Positions 36,702-44,201 of a DNA stretch of 64,000 nucleotides are shown here, in pieces (within the stretch, counting starts at the first letter, position 1; each line of letters opens with the position of its first letter). The stretch comes from Asanoa ishikariensis (GTDB lineage Bacteria; Actinomycetota; Actinomycetes; Mycobacteriales; Micromonosporaceae). The notes under the pieces are model-generated. The model worked only from the letters and a program-made list of their open reading frames with translations, did no database searches and had not been told where the DNA came from. The stretch covers positions 1,922,001 to 1,986,000 of the forward strand of contig NZ_FNQB01000001.1 in the NCBI RefSeq assembly GCF_900107455.1, in the 5' to 3' direction. The position numbers were made by a program, and so were the translations under genes.

Positions 36702-39269
36702 GTGGCTGGTGTGCGCAACCTGACCCAGGCGGAGGCGGCCGAACGAGCGCGTCTGCTCGACGTCACCTCGTACGACATCAGCCTGGACCTGGCCTCCGCC
36801 GGGCAGGGTGACGCGCGCACGTTCCGTTCCACCACCACGATCGTGTTCGACTGCGTCGAGCCGGGCGCCGCCACCTTCATCGAGCTCGCGGCCGCGTCCG
36901 TGCACTCGGCCACGCTCAACGGCACGCCGGTCGACATCAGCGGCTGGGCCGCCGACAAGGGCCTCACGATCACCGGCCTGGCCGCCGCCAACGAGCTCGT
37001 GGTCGAGGCCGACTTCAACTACTCGACCTCGGGCCAGGGCCTGCACCGCAGCATCGACCCCGTCGACGGCGAGACCTATCTCTACAGCCAGTTCGAGACC
37101 GCCGACGCCCAGCGCGTGTACGCGTCGTTCGACCAGCCCGACCTCAAGTCGGTCTACACCTGGCACGCGACGGTGCCGGCCCACTGGAAGGTCATCTCCA
37201 ACTCGCCGGTCGCCGACGTCGAGACGGCTGACTCCGGCGAGGTCAAGACCGTCCACTTCGCACAGTCCGCACGGATGTCGACCTACGTCACCGCACTGTG
37301 CGCCGGGCCGTACCACGAGGTGCGCTTCGAGCACGACGGCATCGACCTGGGCTACTTCTGCCGGGCCACCATGGCGCAGTACTTCGACCCGGACGACCTC
37401 AACCTGATCACCACGCAGGGCTTCGACTTCTACCACGCCCAGTTCGGCGTCCGTTACCCGTTGCCGAAGTACGACCAGCTCTGGGTGCCCGACTTCAACG
37501 CCGGCGCGATGGAGAACTTCGCCTGCGTCACCCACGCCGAGTCGGCGTACGTGTTCCGCTCGCAGGTCACCGACTACGAGTACGAGCAGCGGGCCAACAC
37601 GATCCTGCACGAGCTCGCCCACATGTGGTTCGGCGACCTGGTCACCATGCGCTGGTGGAACGACCTGTGGCTCAACGAGTCGTTCGCCGAGTGGGCCAGC
37701 CACTGGTGCAACACCAACGCCACCCGGTTCACCGACGCCTGGACGACGTTCCTGTCGATCCGCAAGAACTGGGGCTACCGGCAGGACCAGCTCAGCTCCA
37801 CCCACCCGGTCTACTGCGAGATGCCCGACCTGGAAGCGGTCGAGGTCAACTTCGACGGCATCACGTACGCCAAGGGCGCCTCGGTCATCAAACAGCTCGT
37901 CGCGTACGTGGGGATCGAGCCGTTCCTGGCCGGCCTGCGCGCCTACTTCGCCCGGCACGCCTGGGGCAACGCCACCTTCGACGACCTGCTCGGCGAGCTC
38001 GAGTCGGCGTCCGGCCGCGAGCTGCGCAAGTTCGCCGCCCAGTGGCTGGAGACGGCACAGGTCAACACGCTGCGCCCGCAGGTCTCGATCGACGATGCCG
38101 GCCTGTACGAGTCGGTCGTGGTGCTCCAGGAGGCGCCCACTGACTACCCGACGCTGCGTACGCACCGGATCGGGGTCGGCCTCTACGACCTGACGCCCGA
38201 GGGATCGCTGGTCCGGCGGGAGCTGCTGGAGATCGACGTGACCGGCGAGCGCACTGCCGTCGAGCAGCTCGTCGGTGTCCGCGCGCCCGACGTGCTGCTG
38301 CTCAACGACGACGACCTGACCTACGCCAAGCTGCGCCTCGACGAGCGCTCGATGGCCACAGTGGTGCAACACATCGACGGCTTCGACTCGTCGCTGGCCC
38401 GCGCGCTGTGCTGGGCCGCCGCCTGGGACATGCTGCGCGACGCCGAGCTCGCAGCCCGCGACTACGTAGCGCTGGCCCTGACGGGCCTGCCCGCCGAGTC
38501 GGACATCAACCTGGTGACCGCGACGCTGCGCCAGGCCGCCGGCGCCCTGTCCTACTACGCCGACCCGGAATGGGCGCCCACCGGTTGGTCCCAGCTCGCC
38601 GACACGGCCCGCACCGCGATGCTCGCGGCCGCGCCGGGCAGCGGCTTCCAGCTCGCCTGGGCCCGCGCGTTCGCCGCGGCGGCCCGGTCCGACGAGCACC
38701 TGGCCGTCCTGCGCGGCTGGCTCTCCGGCGACAACATCCCGGCGGGCCTGCCGATCGACACGGAGTTCCGCTGGTCGCTCCTGCGCGCCCTGGTCGCCAA
38801 CGGCGCCGCGGACGCCACCGAGATCGAGGCGGAACTGGCCCGCGACCGCACGTCGAGCGGCGAGCGCGAGGCCGCGGAAACGCACGCCCTGATCCCGACG
38901 GCGGACAACAAGGCGTCGGTGTGGCGAGCCCTGACCGAGTCGACGGAGCTGCCGAACTGGCGCAACCGGGCGCTGCTGGTCGGCTTCCAGCACCCGACCC
39001 AGGTCGAGCTGACGGCCCCGTACGCCGCGAAGTTCTTCGAGTCAGCGGCGGCCGTGTGGGCGATGCGCGACTCGGAGCCGGCCCAGGAGTTCGTCGTGTA
39101 CGGGTACCCGACGTACACGATCACGGACGAGGTCGTCGCTTCCGCGGACGCGTGGCTGTCGCAGAGCGGCCTCCCGTCGGCGCTGCGACGCCTGGTCGCG
39201 GAGGGCCGCGACACGACCGAACGCGCCCTGCGCGCCCGCCTCCGCGACATCGCCGCCTCGGAGTCCTGA
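36702..39269 (+). CDS. pepN: Aminopeptidase N (M1 metallopeptidase)
   Basis: An 855-residue cytoplasmic zinc aminopeptidase. The exopeptidase GAMEN motif (NAGAMENFACVTHAE) is present, as is the zinc site HELAH at 303-307 with the third ligand Glu326 in LNESFAEW. The C-terminal helical ERAP1-like domain completes the fold, and the length is typical. GTG at 36702 is preferred, with gggaga upstream and TLxQAEAAERARLLDVT-type N-terminus following. The open frame runs upstream to 35433, but that part overlaps the divergent gene and looks non-coding. Confidence 0.95.
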   Translation: MAGVRNLTQAEAAERARLLDVTSYDISLDLASAGQGDARTFRSTTTIVFDCVEPGAATFIELAAASVHSATLNGTPVDISGWAADKGLTITGLAAANELVVEADFNYSTSGQGLHRSIDPVDGETYLYSQFETADAQRVYASFDQPDLKSVYTWHATVPAHWKVISNSPVADVETADSGEVKTVHFAQSARMSTYVTALCAGPYHEVRFEHDGIDLGYFCRATMAQYFDPDDLNLITTQGFDFYHAQFGVRYPLPKYDQLWVPDFNAGAMENFACVTHAESAYVFRSQVTDYEYEQRANTILHELAHMWFGDLVTMRWWNDLWLNESFAEWASHWCNTNATRFTDAWTTFLSIRKNWGYRQDQLSSTHPVYCEMPDLEAVEVNFDGITYAKGASVIKQLVAYVGIEPFLAGLRAYFARHAWGNATFDDLLGELESASGRELRKFAAQWLETAQVNTLRPQVSIDDAGLYESVVVLQEAPTDYPTLRTHRIGVGLYDLTPEGSLVRRELLEIDVTGERTAVEQLVGVRAPDVLLLNDDDLTYAKLRLDERSMATVVQHIDGFDSSLARALCWAAAWDMLRDAELAARDYVALALTGLPAESDINLVTATLRQAAGALSYYADPEWAPTGWSQLADTARTAMLAAAPGSGFQLAWARAFAAAARSDEHLAVLRGWLSGDNIPAGLPIDTEFRWSLLRALVANGAADATEIEAELARDRTSSGEREAAETHALIPTADNKASVWRALTESTELPNWRNRALLVGFQHPTQVELTAPYAAKFFESAAAVWAMRDSEPAQEFVVYGYPTYTITDEVVASADAWLSQSGLPSALRRLVAEGRDTTERALRARLRDIAASES

Positions 39270-39282
39270 CCGTCGACTCGAA

Positions 39283-39322
39283 CGCCGCGGGAGGCCCAGC
39301 GAACGGCCTGGCCTCCGCGGCG
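39283..39322. terminator. Convergent terminator hairpin
   Basis: cgccgcgggaggcc (39283-39296) pairs with ggcctccgcggcg (39310-39322) with one bulged G. It lies between pepN and a convergent hypothetical gene. Confidence 0.75.
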
Positions 39323-39361
39323 CTTGTCGAGACCAGCCACGGCACGGGTATTCGAGCGGGC

Positions 39362-39862
39362 CTATTTCTCGTGCCAGGGTGGGTCACGCCATGGGCCGAT
39401 CTCTTGGGACGTCGTGAGCGTCAGGATGAAGTCGGGTTCGGTGCGGTCGTGGTCGGCGTCCGGGTCGACGAGTTGCACGATCTCGCAGCCGTACATTCCG
39501 GTCGGGAGGTCGAGGACCCGGTCCGCGCAATGTGGTTCGGGCAGCCGCACGTCGTCGAACTGGGCGGCCATCGCCAGCGAGTCGTAGCTCGCCACGTGGA
39601 GCTGTCCCACGGTCACCCGGATCGGTCCGCGGACTCGCCGGAAGCCCTGCCGCGGTGACACGTCGTCGACCACCACGTCGACGACCCAGGTGTCCTCGCG
39701 GCCCGTTCCCCACACCAGCAGCGACCGGTCCGCCATCGCGGACCGGAAACGACCGAACAGCGTCTCGTACGTCCATTCGTTGCTCACGAACGTCGGATAG
39801 GCGTGGTGGTCGACCAGGGCGATCAGGCCGGAGTCGTCAGTGACCGAGAAGCGTCGGCGCAT
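39362..39862 (-). CDS. Hypothetical protein, 166 residues
   Basis: No family recognised. The sequence is soluble, rich in Asp and aromatic residues (ALVDHHAYPTFVSNEWTYETLFG, DTWVVDVVVDDVSP), with alternating beta-type strands suggesting an immunity- or SMI1-like small domain only by general look. It is followed after 27 bases on the same strand by the HypX-like gene's stop side, so it lies downstream of that gene and may be co-transcribed. Confidence 0.65.
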   Translation of the reverse strand: MRRRFSVTDDSGLIALVDHHAYPTFVSNEWTYETLFGRFRSAMADRSLLVWGTGREDTWVVDVVVDDVSPRQGFRRVRGPIRVTVGQLHVASYDSLAMAAQFDDVRLPEPHCADRVLDLPTGMYGCEIVQLVDPDADHDRTEPDFILTLTTSQEIGPWRDPPWHEK

Positions 39863-39889
39863 GGTCCGGCAGTCTCGCAGGACGCGAGG

Positions 39890-41590
39890 TCAGGCGTAAG
39901 CCCCGCGGTATTCGATGGCTGCTGTCGGTGGGGCGGTGCCGCGTTTGCGGACGAAGTTGGCCACCGCTGACTGGAACTCCGGGCTCGCGAAGTCACGGTC
40001 GATCCTGGCGAGCTCGCGCGCCTGCGTCGCGGCCAGCTCGGCCTCCGTCGGCAAAGGACGCCACCGTGCGCGCCCGGCCCGTTTGCCCGCCTCCCGGTGG
40101 TTCAGGGCGAACTCGTGCACCCACTCCAGCAGGTCGTCTCCGGCCAGGCCGGACGGCGCCAGGTAGTCGACCAGGCCCTGCCTGTGCGCCTGGTAGGCGC
40201 TCAGCGGCAGGCAGTCCAGGAGCAGGTCGGCCCGGGACTGTTCGTCCGGCAGCCGCGCCGGCAATGTCAGGGTGTGGAACTCCGAACCGGTCAGGCCGCC
40301 CATGCCCACGTAGTGGTAGTTGAACGTTCGGCCCGGCACCGCGACCACGACGTCCGCGCACAGGGACAGGAAAGCGCCGCCCGCGCCGGCGTCGCCGTCC
40401 AGCAGGGCGATGACCGAGACGCCGTCGCGGCGGGCCTGGAACATGGCCAGGGCTACCTCGTTGATCGCTCGGATGTTGGCCGAGGCTTCGGTCGGAATGC
40501 CGGCGCGGGCGGCGTACACGTGATTGAGGTTGATGCCGTTGCCGAACGGGCCGCCACCCCCGCCGCGCAGCACGATCTGGTCGACGTCGGTGCGGCGGGC
40601 CGCGGCGGCGATGCTGCTGGCGACCGCGTGGCAGAAGCCCGTCGACCAGGCTCCGTTGTACGCGGCCGCGGTGATCACCGCGACCGGGCCGCGCCGGCGG
40701 GTGGTGACCGGGCGGTACGACGTCGGGTCGCCCTGCCATGCCGGCAGGTAGCCGAGTGCGTCGCGCAGCCACCAGGCGGCCGGCTGTTTGAAGTCGGTCT
40801 TGACGTAGCCGATCCACACGCTGTCGCGCCGGCCGTCTCCGTGCACCGGGCCCGTCGCGACCTGGATGGCGCTGTCCGCTAGCCAGCCGACGACCTCGCC
40901 CTGGTCGCCTCGGCACGGGCCGGCGGGGTGCGCGTCGAAGACGTGGATCGGGTGGCCGAGCAGCCCGGTGCGGACGCCGGGTGCGCCGTCCCGGGCGGCC
41001 ACCCGCCAGACGAGCTCCTCGGCGGGAAGCGACCAGTCGACCGCGCAGTCGTCCTGTCGCAGCACGTCGTTCCACCGGCCGAGGACGTCCGAGTGCTCGT
41101 AGTCGAGGGGGCGCGGGTCCGGCAGCGGGTCGGCCACCACCCGCTCCAGGCCGTTCAGCATGGCGGCCCGGTTCTGGTACGCGTAGATCCAGCTCTTGGT
41201 GGCCGGCCCGGCCGGATAGCGGAACGTGCTCGTGTGCACGACGTCGCCGGTGTCCCAGCCGGCCGCGGCGAGCAGCAGCGTCGTGCCGCCGAACGGCTCG
41301 CGGCGGCACCGTCCCCAGTCGATCGACGAGGCACCGCGGTCACCGAGCCGGCCGGGGTGGTTGATGACGACCCGGCCGAGCAGGTCGTCCGGCACCCGGG
41401 TCGTCAGCGTCGGCGCGAAGACCAGGTCCGGCCCGTACCACCGGTGGGCCTCGACCATGGCCTCGGGCGAGCCGGCCGGCTGGAAGGCGGTCTGGATCCC
41501 GTGGTCCCGCAGCCAGCAGTAGGCCGCCATCGTGGCACCGCCGAACCCGTTGGACAGCAACAGCACCCGTTGTACGCGACGTGAGACCAC
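39890..41590 (-). CDS. HypX/HoxX-like protein: formyltransferase-like domain plus enoyl-CoA-hydratase-like domain
   Basis: The 566-residue protein has the two-domain HypX layout. The N-terminal half resembles tetrahydrofolate-dependent formyltransferases: VVINHPGRLGDRGASSIDW near residues 74-92, GWDTGDVVHTSTF, KSWIYAYQNRAAM. The C-terminal half is crotonase-like: GGPFGNGINLNHVYAAR, ANIRAINEVALAMF, LLDGDAGAGGAFLSLCAD, NYHYVGMGGLTGSEF. HypX proteins make CO from a formyl group for [NiFe]-hydrogenase cofactor assembly. No hydrogenase or hyp genes lie in the window, so a different formyl or acyl chemistry is possible. GTG at 41590 follows GGGAG; the open frame runs on to 42193 but overlaps the divergent SDR. 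Confidence 0.85.
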   Translation of the reverse strand: MVSRRVQRVLLLSNGFGGATMAAYCWLRDHGIQTAFQPAGSPEAMVEAHRWYGPDLVFAPTLTTRVPDDLLGRVVINHPGRLGDRGASSIDWGRCRREPFGGTTLLLAAAGWDTGDVVHTSTFRYPAGPATKSWIYAYQNRAAMLNGLERVVADPLPDPRPLDYEHSDVLGRWNDVLRQDDCAVDWSLPAEELVWRVAARDGAPGVRTGLLGHPIHVFDAHPAGPCRGDQGEVVGWLADSAIQVATGPVHGDGRRDSVWIGYVKTDFKQPAAWWLRDALGYLPAWQGDPTSYRPVTTRRRGPVAVITAAAYNGAWSTGFCHAVASSIAAAARRTDVDQIVLRGGGGGPFGNGINLNHVYAARAGIPTEASANIRAINEVALAMFQARRDGVSVIALLDGDAGAGGAFLSLCADVVVAVPGRTFNYHYVGMGGLTGSEFHTLTLPARLPDEQSRADLLLDCLPLSAYQAHRQGLVDYLAPSGLAGDDLLEWVHEFALNHREAGKRAGRARWRPLPTEAELAATQARELARIDRDFASPEFQSAVANFVRKRGTAPPTAAIEYRGAYA

Positions 41591-41640
41591 GGCAATACTC
41601 CCAATCCGGTCATCCAGTCCAACGACCGAGTCGGTCTCAC
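41581..41640. promoter_or_regulatory. Inverted repeat spanning the hypX-like start
   Basis: gtgagacc (41581-41588) and ggtctcac (41633-41640) are exact inverted copies 44 bases apart, enclosing the GTG start and its ribosome-binding site. A regulator or RNA fold could act here; evidence is the symmetry alone. Confidence 0.35.
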
Positions 41641-41780
41641 CGCCGCGGCGAAACCATTCCGACCATGAATTCGGCACGAGCCCGATTAACGCGCGCCACC
41701 ACCGCGCGACGACGGACCAAATGTCAGCCAGATTCGCCAGAAGCTGCCTTTCGCCCCGAACGCCGGGGAGAAGATGGGCT

Positions 41781-42554
41781 GTGGATCTGGGTCTGGCTGG
41801 CAAGACAGCCGTGGTCACCGGTGCCGGCAAGGGCATCGGGCTCGCGGTCACCCAAACGCTCGCTCGCGAGGGCGTACGCGTGATAGCCGGTTCGCGCACG
41901 ATCACGCCCGAGCTGTCCGAGCTTGCGGGGGTGCACCCGTTCGCGCTCGACCTCGCGACGCCGGACGGACCCGTCCAGCTTCTCGCCGAGGCGCAGAAGC
42001 TCGGCGGCGCCGACATCCTGGTCAACAACGTCGGCGCGACCCGGCCCCGCCCGAACGGGTTCGTGTCGATCACCGACGACGACTGGCTGCAGACCATCAC
42101 GATCAACTTCCTGGCGGCGGTACGCGCGACGCGTGCGGCCTTGCCGCAGCTGCTCGACCGGCGCGGGGTGATCGTGACGGTCTGCTCGGTCAACGCGACG
42201 CTGCCCGACCCGCTGGTGATGGACTACAGCGTGGCCAAGGCCGCCCTGCTCAACTTCTGCAAGGCGCTGTCCAAGGAGGTCGGTCCGCGCGGCGTGCGGG
42301 TCAACACGGTCAGCCCCGGCCCGGTGGAGACCGACCTGTGGCTCGGCGAGCACGGCATGGCGCAGACCGTGGGCGCGGCCACCGGCGCGAAGCCGGGCGA
42401 CGTCCGGGACGCGGCGGCCGGCCAGTCGGCGACGAACCGCTTCACCCACCCGCAGGAGGTGGCGGACCTGGTGGTCTTCCTGGCCAGCGCCCTACCCGGC
42501 AACGTCACGGGCACCGACCACATCATCGACGGCGGTCTCACGACGTCGATCTAG
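41781..42554 (+). CDS. SDR family oxidoreductase (3-oxoacyl reductase-like)
   Basis: A classical SDR of 257 residues: TGAGKGIG cofactor loop at 13-20, NNVG after the fourth strand, catalytic Ser in VTVCSVNA, and Tyr149/Lys153 in YSVAK. The C-terminus has PEEVADLVVFL-type VADLVVFLAS and GTDHIIDGG. It uses NAD(P)(H); substrate unknown. GTG at 41781 follows GGGGAG at ten bases. It is divergent from the hypX-like gene (190 bases between). Confidence 0.9.
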   Translation: MDLGLAGKTAVVTGAGKGIGLAVTQTLAREGVRVIAGSRTITPELSELAGVHPFALDLATPDGPVQLLAEAQKLGGADILVNNVGATRPRPNGFVSITDDDWLQTITINFLAAVRATRAALPQLLDRRGVIVTVCSVNATLPDPLVMDYSVAKAALLNFCKALSKEVGPRGVRVNTVSPGPVETDLWLGEHGMAQTVGAATGAKPGDVRDAAAGQSATNRFTHPQEVADLVVFLASALPGNVTGTDHIIDGGLTTSI

Positions 42555-42720
42555 GCCGAGGCGGACGGATGATGCCGGCGACCTCGTCGGCCACCTCGTC
42601 GGGCGGCCGGGTCGCGTCGACGACGTGCGTCGCGCGGGTGCGCTGCGGTACGACCAGGCGCCGGTGGGCCGGCAACAAGGTGCGTGAGAGGTACGGCTCG
42701 CGGTTCTCCTCGGCCGGTGA
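42538..42720 (-). pseudogene. Remnant of a C-terminal coding segment (possibly kinase/P-loop type)
   Basis: One minus-strand frame reads SPAEENREPYLSRTLLPAHRRLV and then RATHVVDATRPPDEVADEVAGIIRP before a TGA. This looks like the C-terminal end of a nucleotide-kinase-like protein, where a substrate residue or terminal Asp is followed by an amphipathic helix. There is no start codon or N-terminal domain, and the end overlaps the SDR stop. It is probably a gene relic left by rearrangement. Confidence 0.35.
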
Positions 42721-42740
42721 CCGCTGGAGCCGGCGCCGGG

Positions 42741-42754
42741 ATTGGACAGCGATT
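42741..42754 (+). promoter_or_regulatory. Shared 14-base element, copy 1
   Basis: attggacagcgatt begins 66 bases before the start of the FAD oxidoreductase gene. The same 14 bases, same orientation, begin 66 bases before the methyltransferase start at 46310. TTGGAC could serve as a -35 element. Confidence 0.5.
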
Positions 42755-42806
42755 GACCTGTCGAGTGAGCACCTGCGGGGGCGATCCTCAGGTTCGGAGG
42801 TGCACA

Positions 42807-44201
42807 GTGTCCAGAATTCTTGTTCTCGGCGCCGGCCTGTGTGGGCTGTCGACCGCGATGTTGCTCGCCCGTGACGGCCACGACGTCACCGTGCTGGAAC
42901 GCGACCCGGCCGAACCACCGCCGGTCGCGGACGCCTGGGAGGAGTGGCAGCGGCCCGGGGTCAACCAGTTCCGCCTGCCTCACCTGATGGCGGCCCGCTG
43001 GCGGGTCGAGATGGCCCGCGAACTGCCCGGCGTGCTCGACGACCTGGTGTCCGTCGGCGGGCTCCGGGCGAACCTGCTCGCGCTGCTGCCGGCCGCCCAG
43101 CGCGGCGACTGGCGCGCCGGCGACGAGATCTTCGAGACCGTCACCGCCCGCCGGCCCGTTCTGGAAGCGGTGCTCGCAAAGGCCGCCGCGGGTACGGCGG
43201 GCGTCACGATCCGGCGGGGTATCACGGTCAGCGGCCTGCTCACCGAAGGGACCCGCGTCACCGGTGTGCTCGCCGAGGGTGGCCACACGTTGCGGGCCGA
43301 CCTGGTGGTCGACTGCGGCGGTCGCCGCTCGGCGCTCGCGTCCTGGCTGGTCGCCGCCGGTGCGCGGCGCCCGGTCGAGGAGCGGGCCGACTGTGGGTTC
43401 GTCTACTACGGCCGGCATTTCCGCAGCCGCACGGGCGTCCTGCCCGAGGGTCGCGCGAACGTCCTGCAACGGCACGAGTCGGCGTCGATCCTGACGCTGC
43501 CCGGCGACAACGGCACGTGGAGCGTCGCCCTGATCACCAGCGGCCGGGACCGGGCGATGCGTGGCCTGCGTGACCCGGCGCGGTGGGATGCCGCCGTGGC
43601 CACGTACCCCCTGGCGGCTCATTGGTGTGACGGTGACCCGGCGCCCGGAGTGGACGTGATGGCCGGCATCGAGGACCGCCATCGCACGTTCGTCGTCGAC
43701 GGCGATCCGGTGGCGACCGGCGTCGTCGCGGTGGGTGACGCGTGGGCGTGCACGAACCCGTCGCTCGGGCGCGGCGCCGCGATCGGCCTGCTGCACGCCA
43801 TCGGGCTGCGTGACGTGCTGCGCGACACCGACGCCGGCGAGCACGACAAGCTGGTGCACGGCTTCCACGACTGGACGATGGCCAACGTGGAGCCGCTGTA
43901 CCGGGGCACCCTCTGGTTCGACGCCCACCGGCTGGCCGAGCTCGACGCCGACGCGGAAGGTGTGCCGTACCAGCACGGCGACCCGAGGTGGGCGTTCGCC
44001 CTGGCCACGTTCGCCGCGAGCCTGGGCGACCCGGAGATCGCCCGCGCGTACCAGTCGCTGACCTCGTTGTTGGCCACCCCCGACGATCTCCGCGCCCGAC
44101 CCGGCCTGCCCGAGAAGATCATGAGGCTGGGTGGAGGCGCGCCCAACTATCCACTGCCAGGCCCCAGCCGCCGGGAACTGCTCGTGGCGATCGGAGACTA
44201 G
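42807..44201 (+). CDS. FAD-dependent oxidoreductase / monooxygenase-like protein
   Basis: A 464-residue flavoprotein of the geranylgeranyl-reductase/aromatic-hydroxylase fold. It has the Rossmann GAGLCG at 8-13 with LERDP after strand 2, a central LVVDCGGRRSALASWL, and the second FAD motif GDAWACTNPSLGRGAAIGLLHA. It lacks any membrane helix. The substrate is unknown; it may hydroxylate or reduce a metabolite. GTG at 42807 follows cggagg at six bases. The stop overlaps that of the convergent STAND gene by the shared ctag. Confidence 0.88.
   Translation: MSRILVLGAGLCGLSTAMLLARDGHDVTVLERDPAEPPPVADAWEEWQRPGVNQFRLPHLMAARWRVEMARELPGVLDDLVSVGGLRANLLALLPAAQRGDWRAGDEIFETVTARRPVLEAVLAKAAAGTAGVTIRRGITVSGLLTEGTRVTGVLAEGGHTLRADLVVDCGGRRSALASWLVAAGARRPVEERADCGFVYYGRHFRSRTGVLPEGRANVLQRHESASILTLPGDNGTWSVALITSGRDRAMRGLRDPARWDAAVATYPLAAHWCDGDPAPGVDVMAGIEDRHRTFVVDGDPVATGVVAVGDAWACTNPSLGRGAAIGLLHAIGLRDVLRDTDAGEHDKLVHGFHDWTMANVEPLYRGTLWFDAHRLAELDADAEGVPYQHGDPRWAFALATFAASLGDPEIARAYQSLTSLLATPDDLRARPGLPEKIMRLGGGAPNYPLPGPSRRELLVAIGD

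Noticed and set aside
35892-38993. Very long minus-strand open frame antisense to pepN
   Set aside because: Only the part up to 36527 reads as a real protein; the remainder is Val/Arg/Gly/Asp-rich shadow of the GC-rich pepN coding strand.
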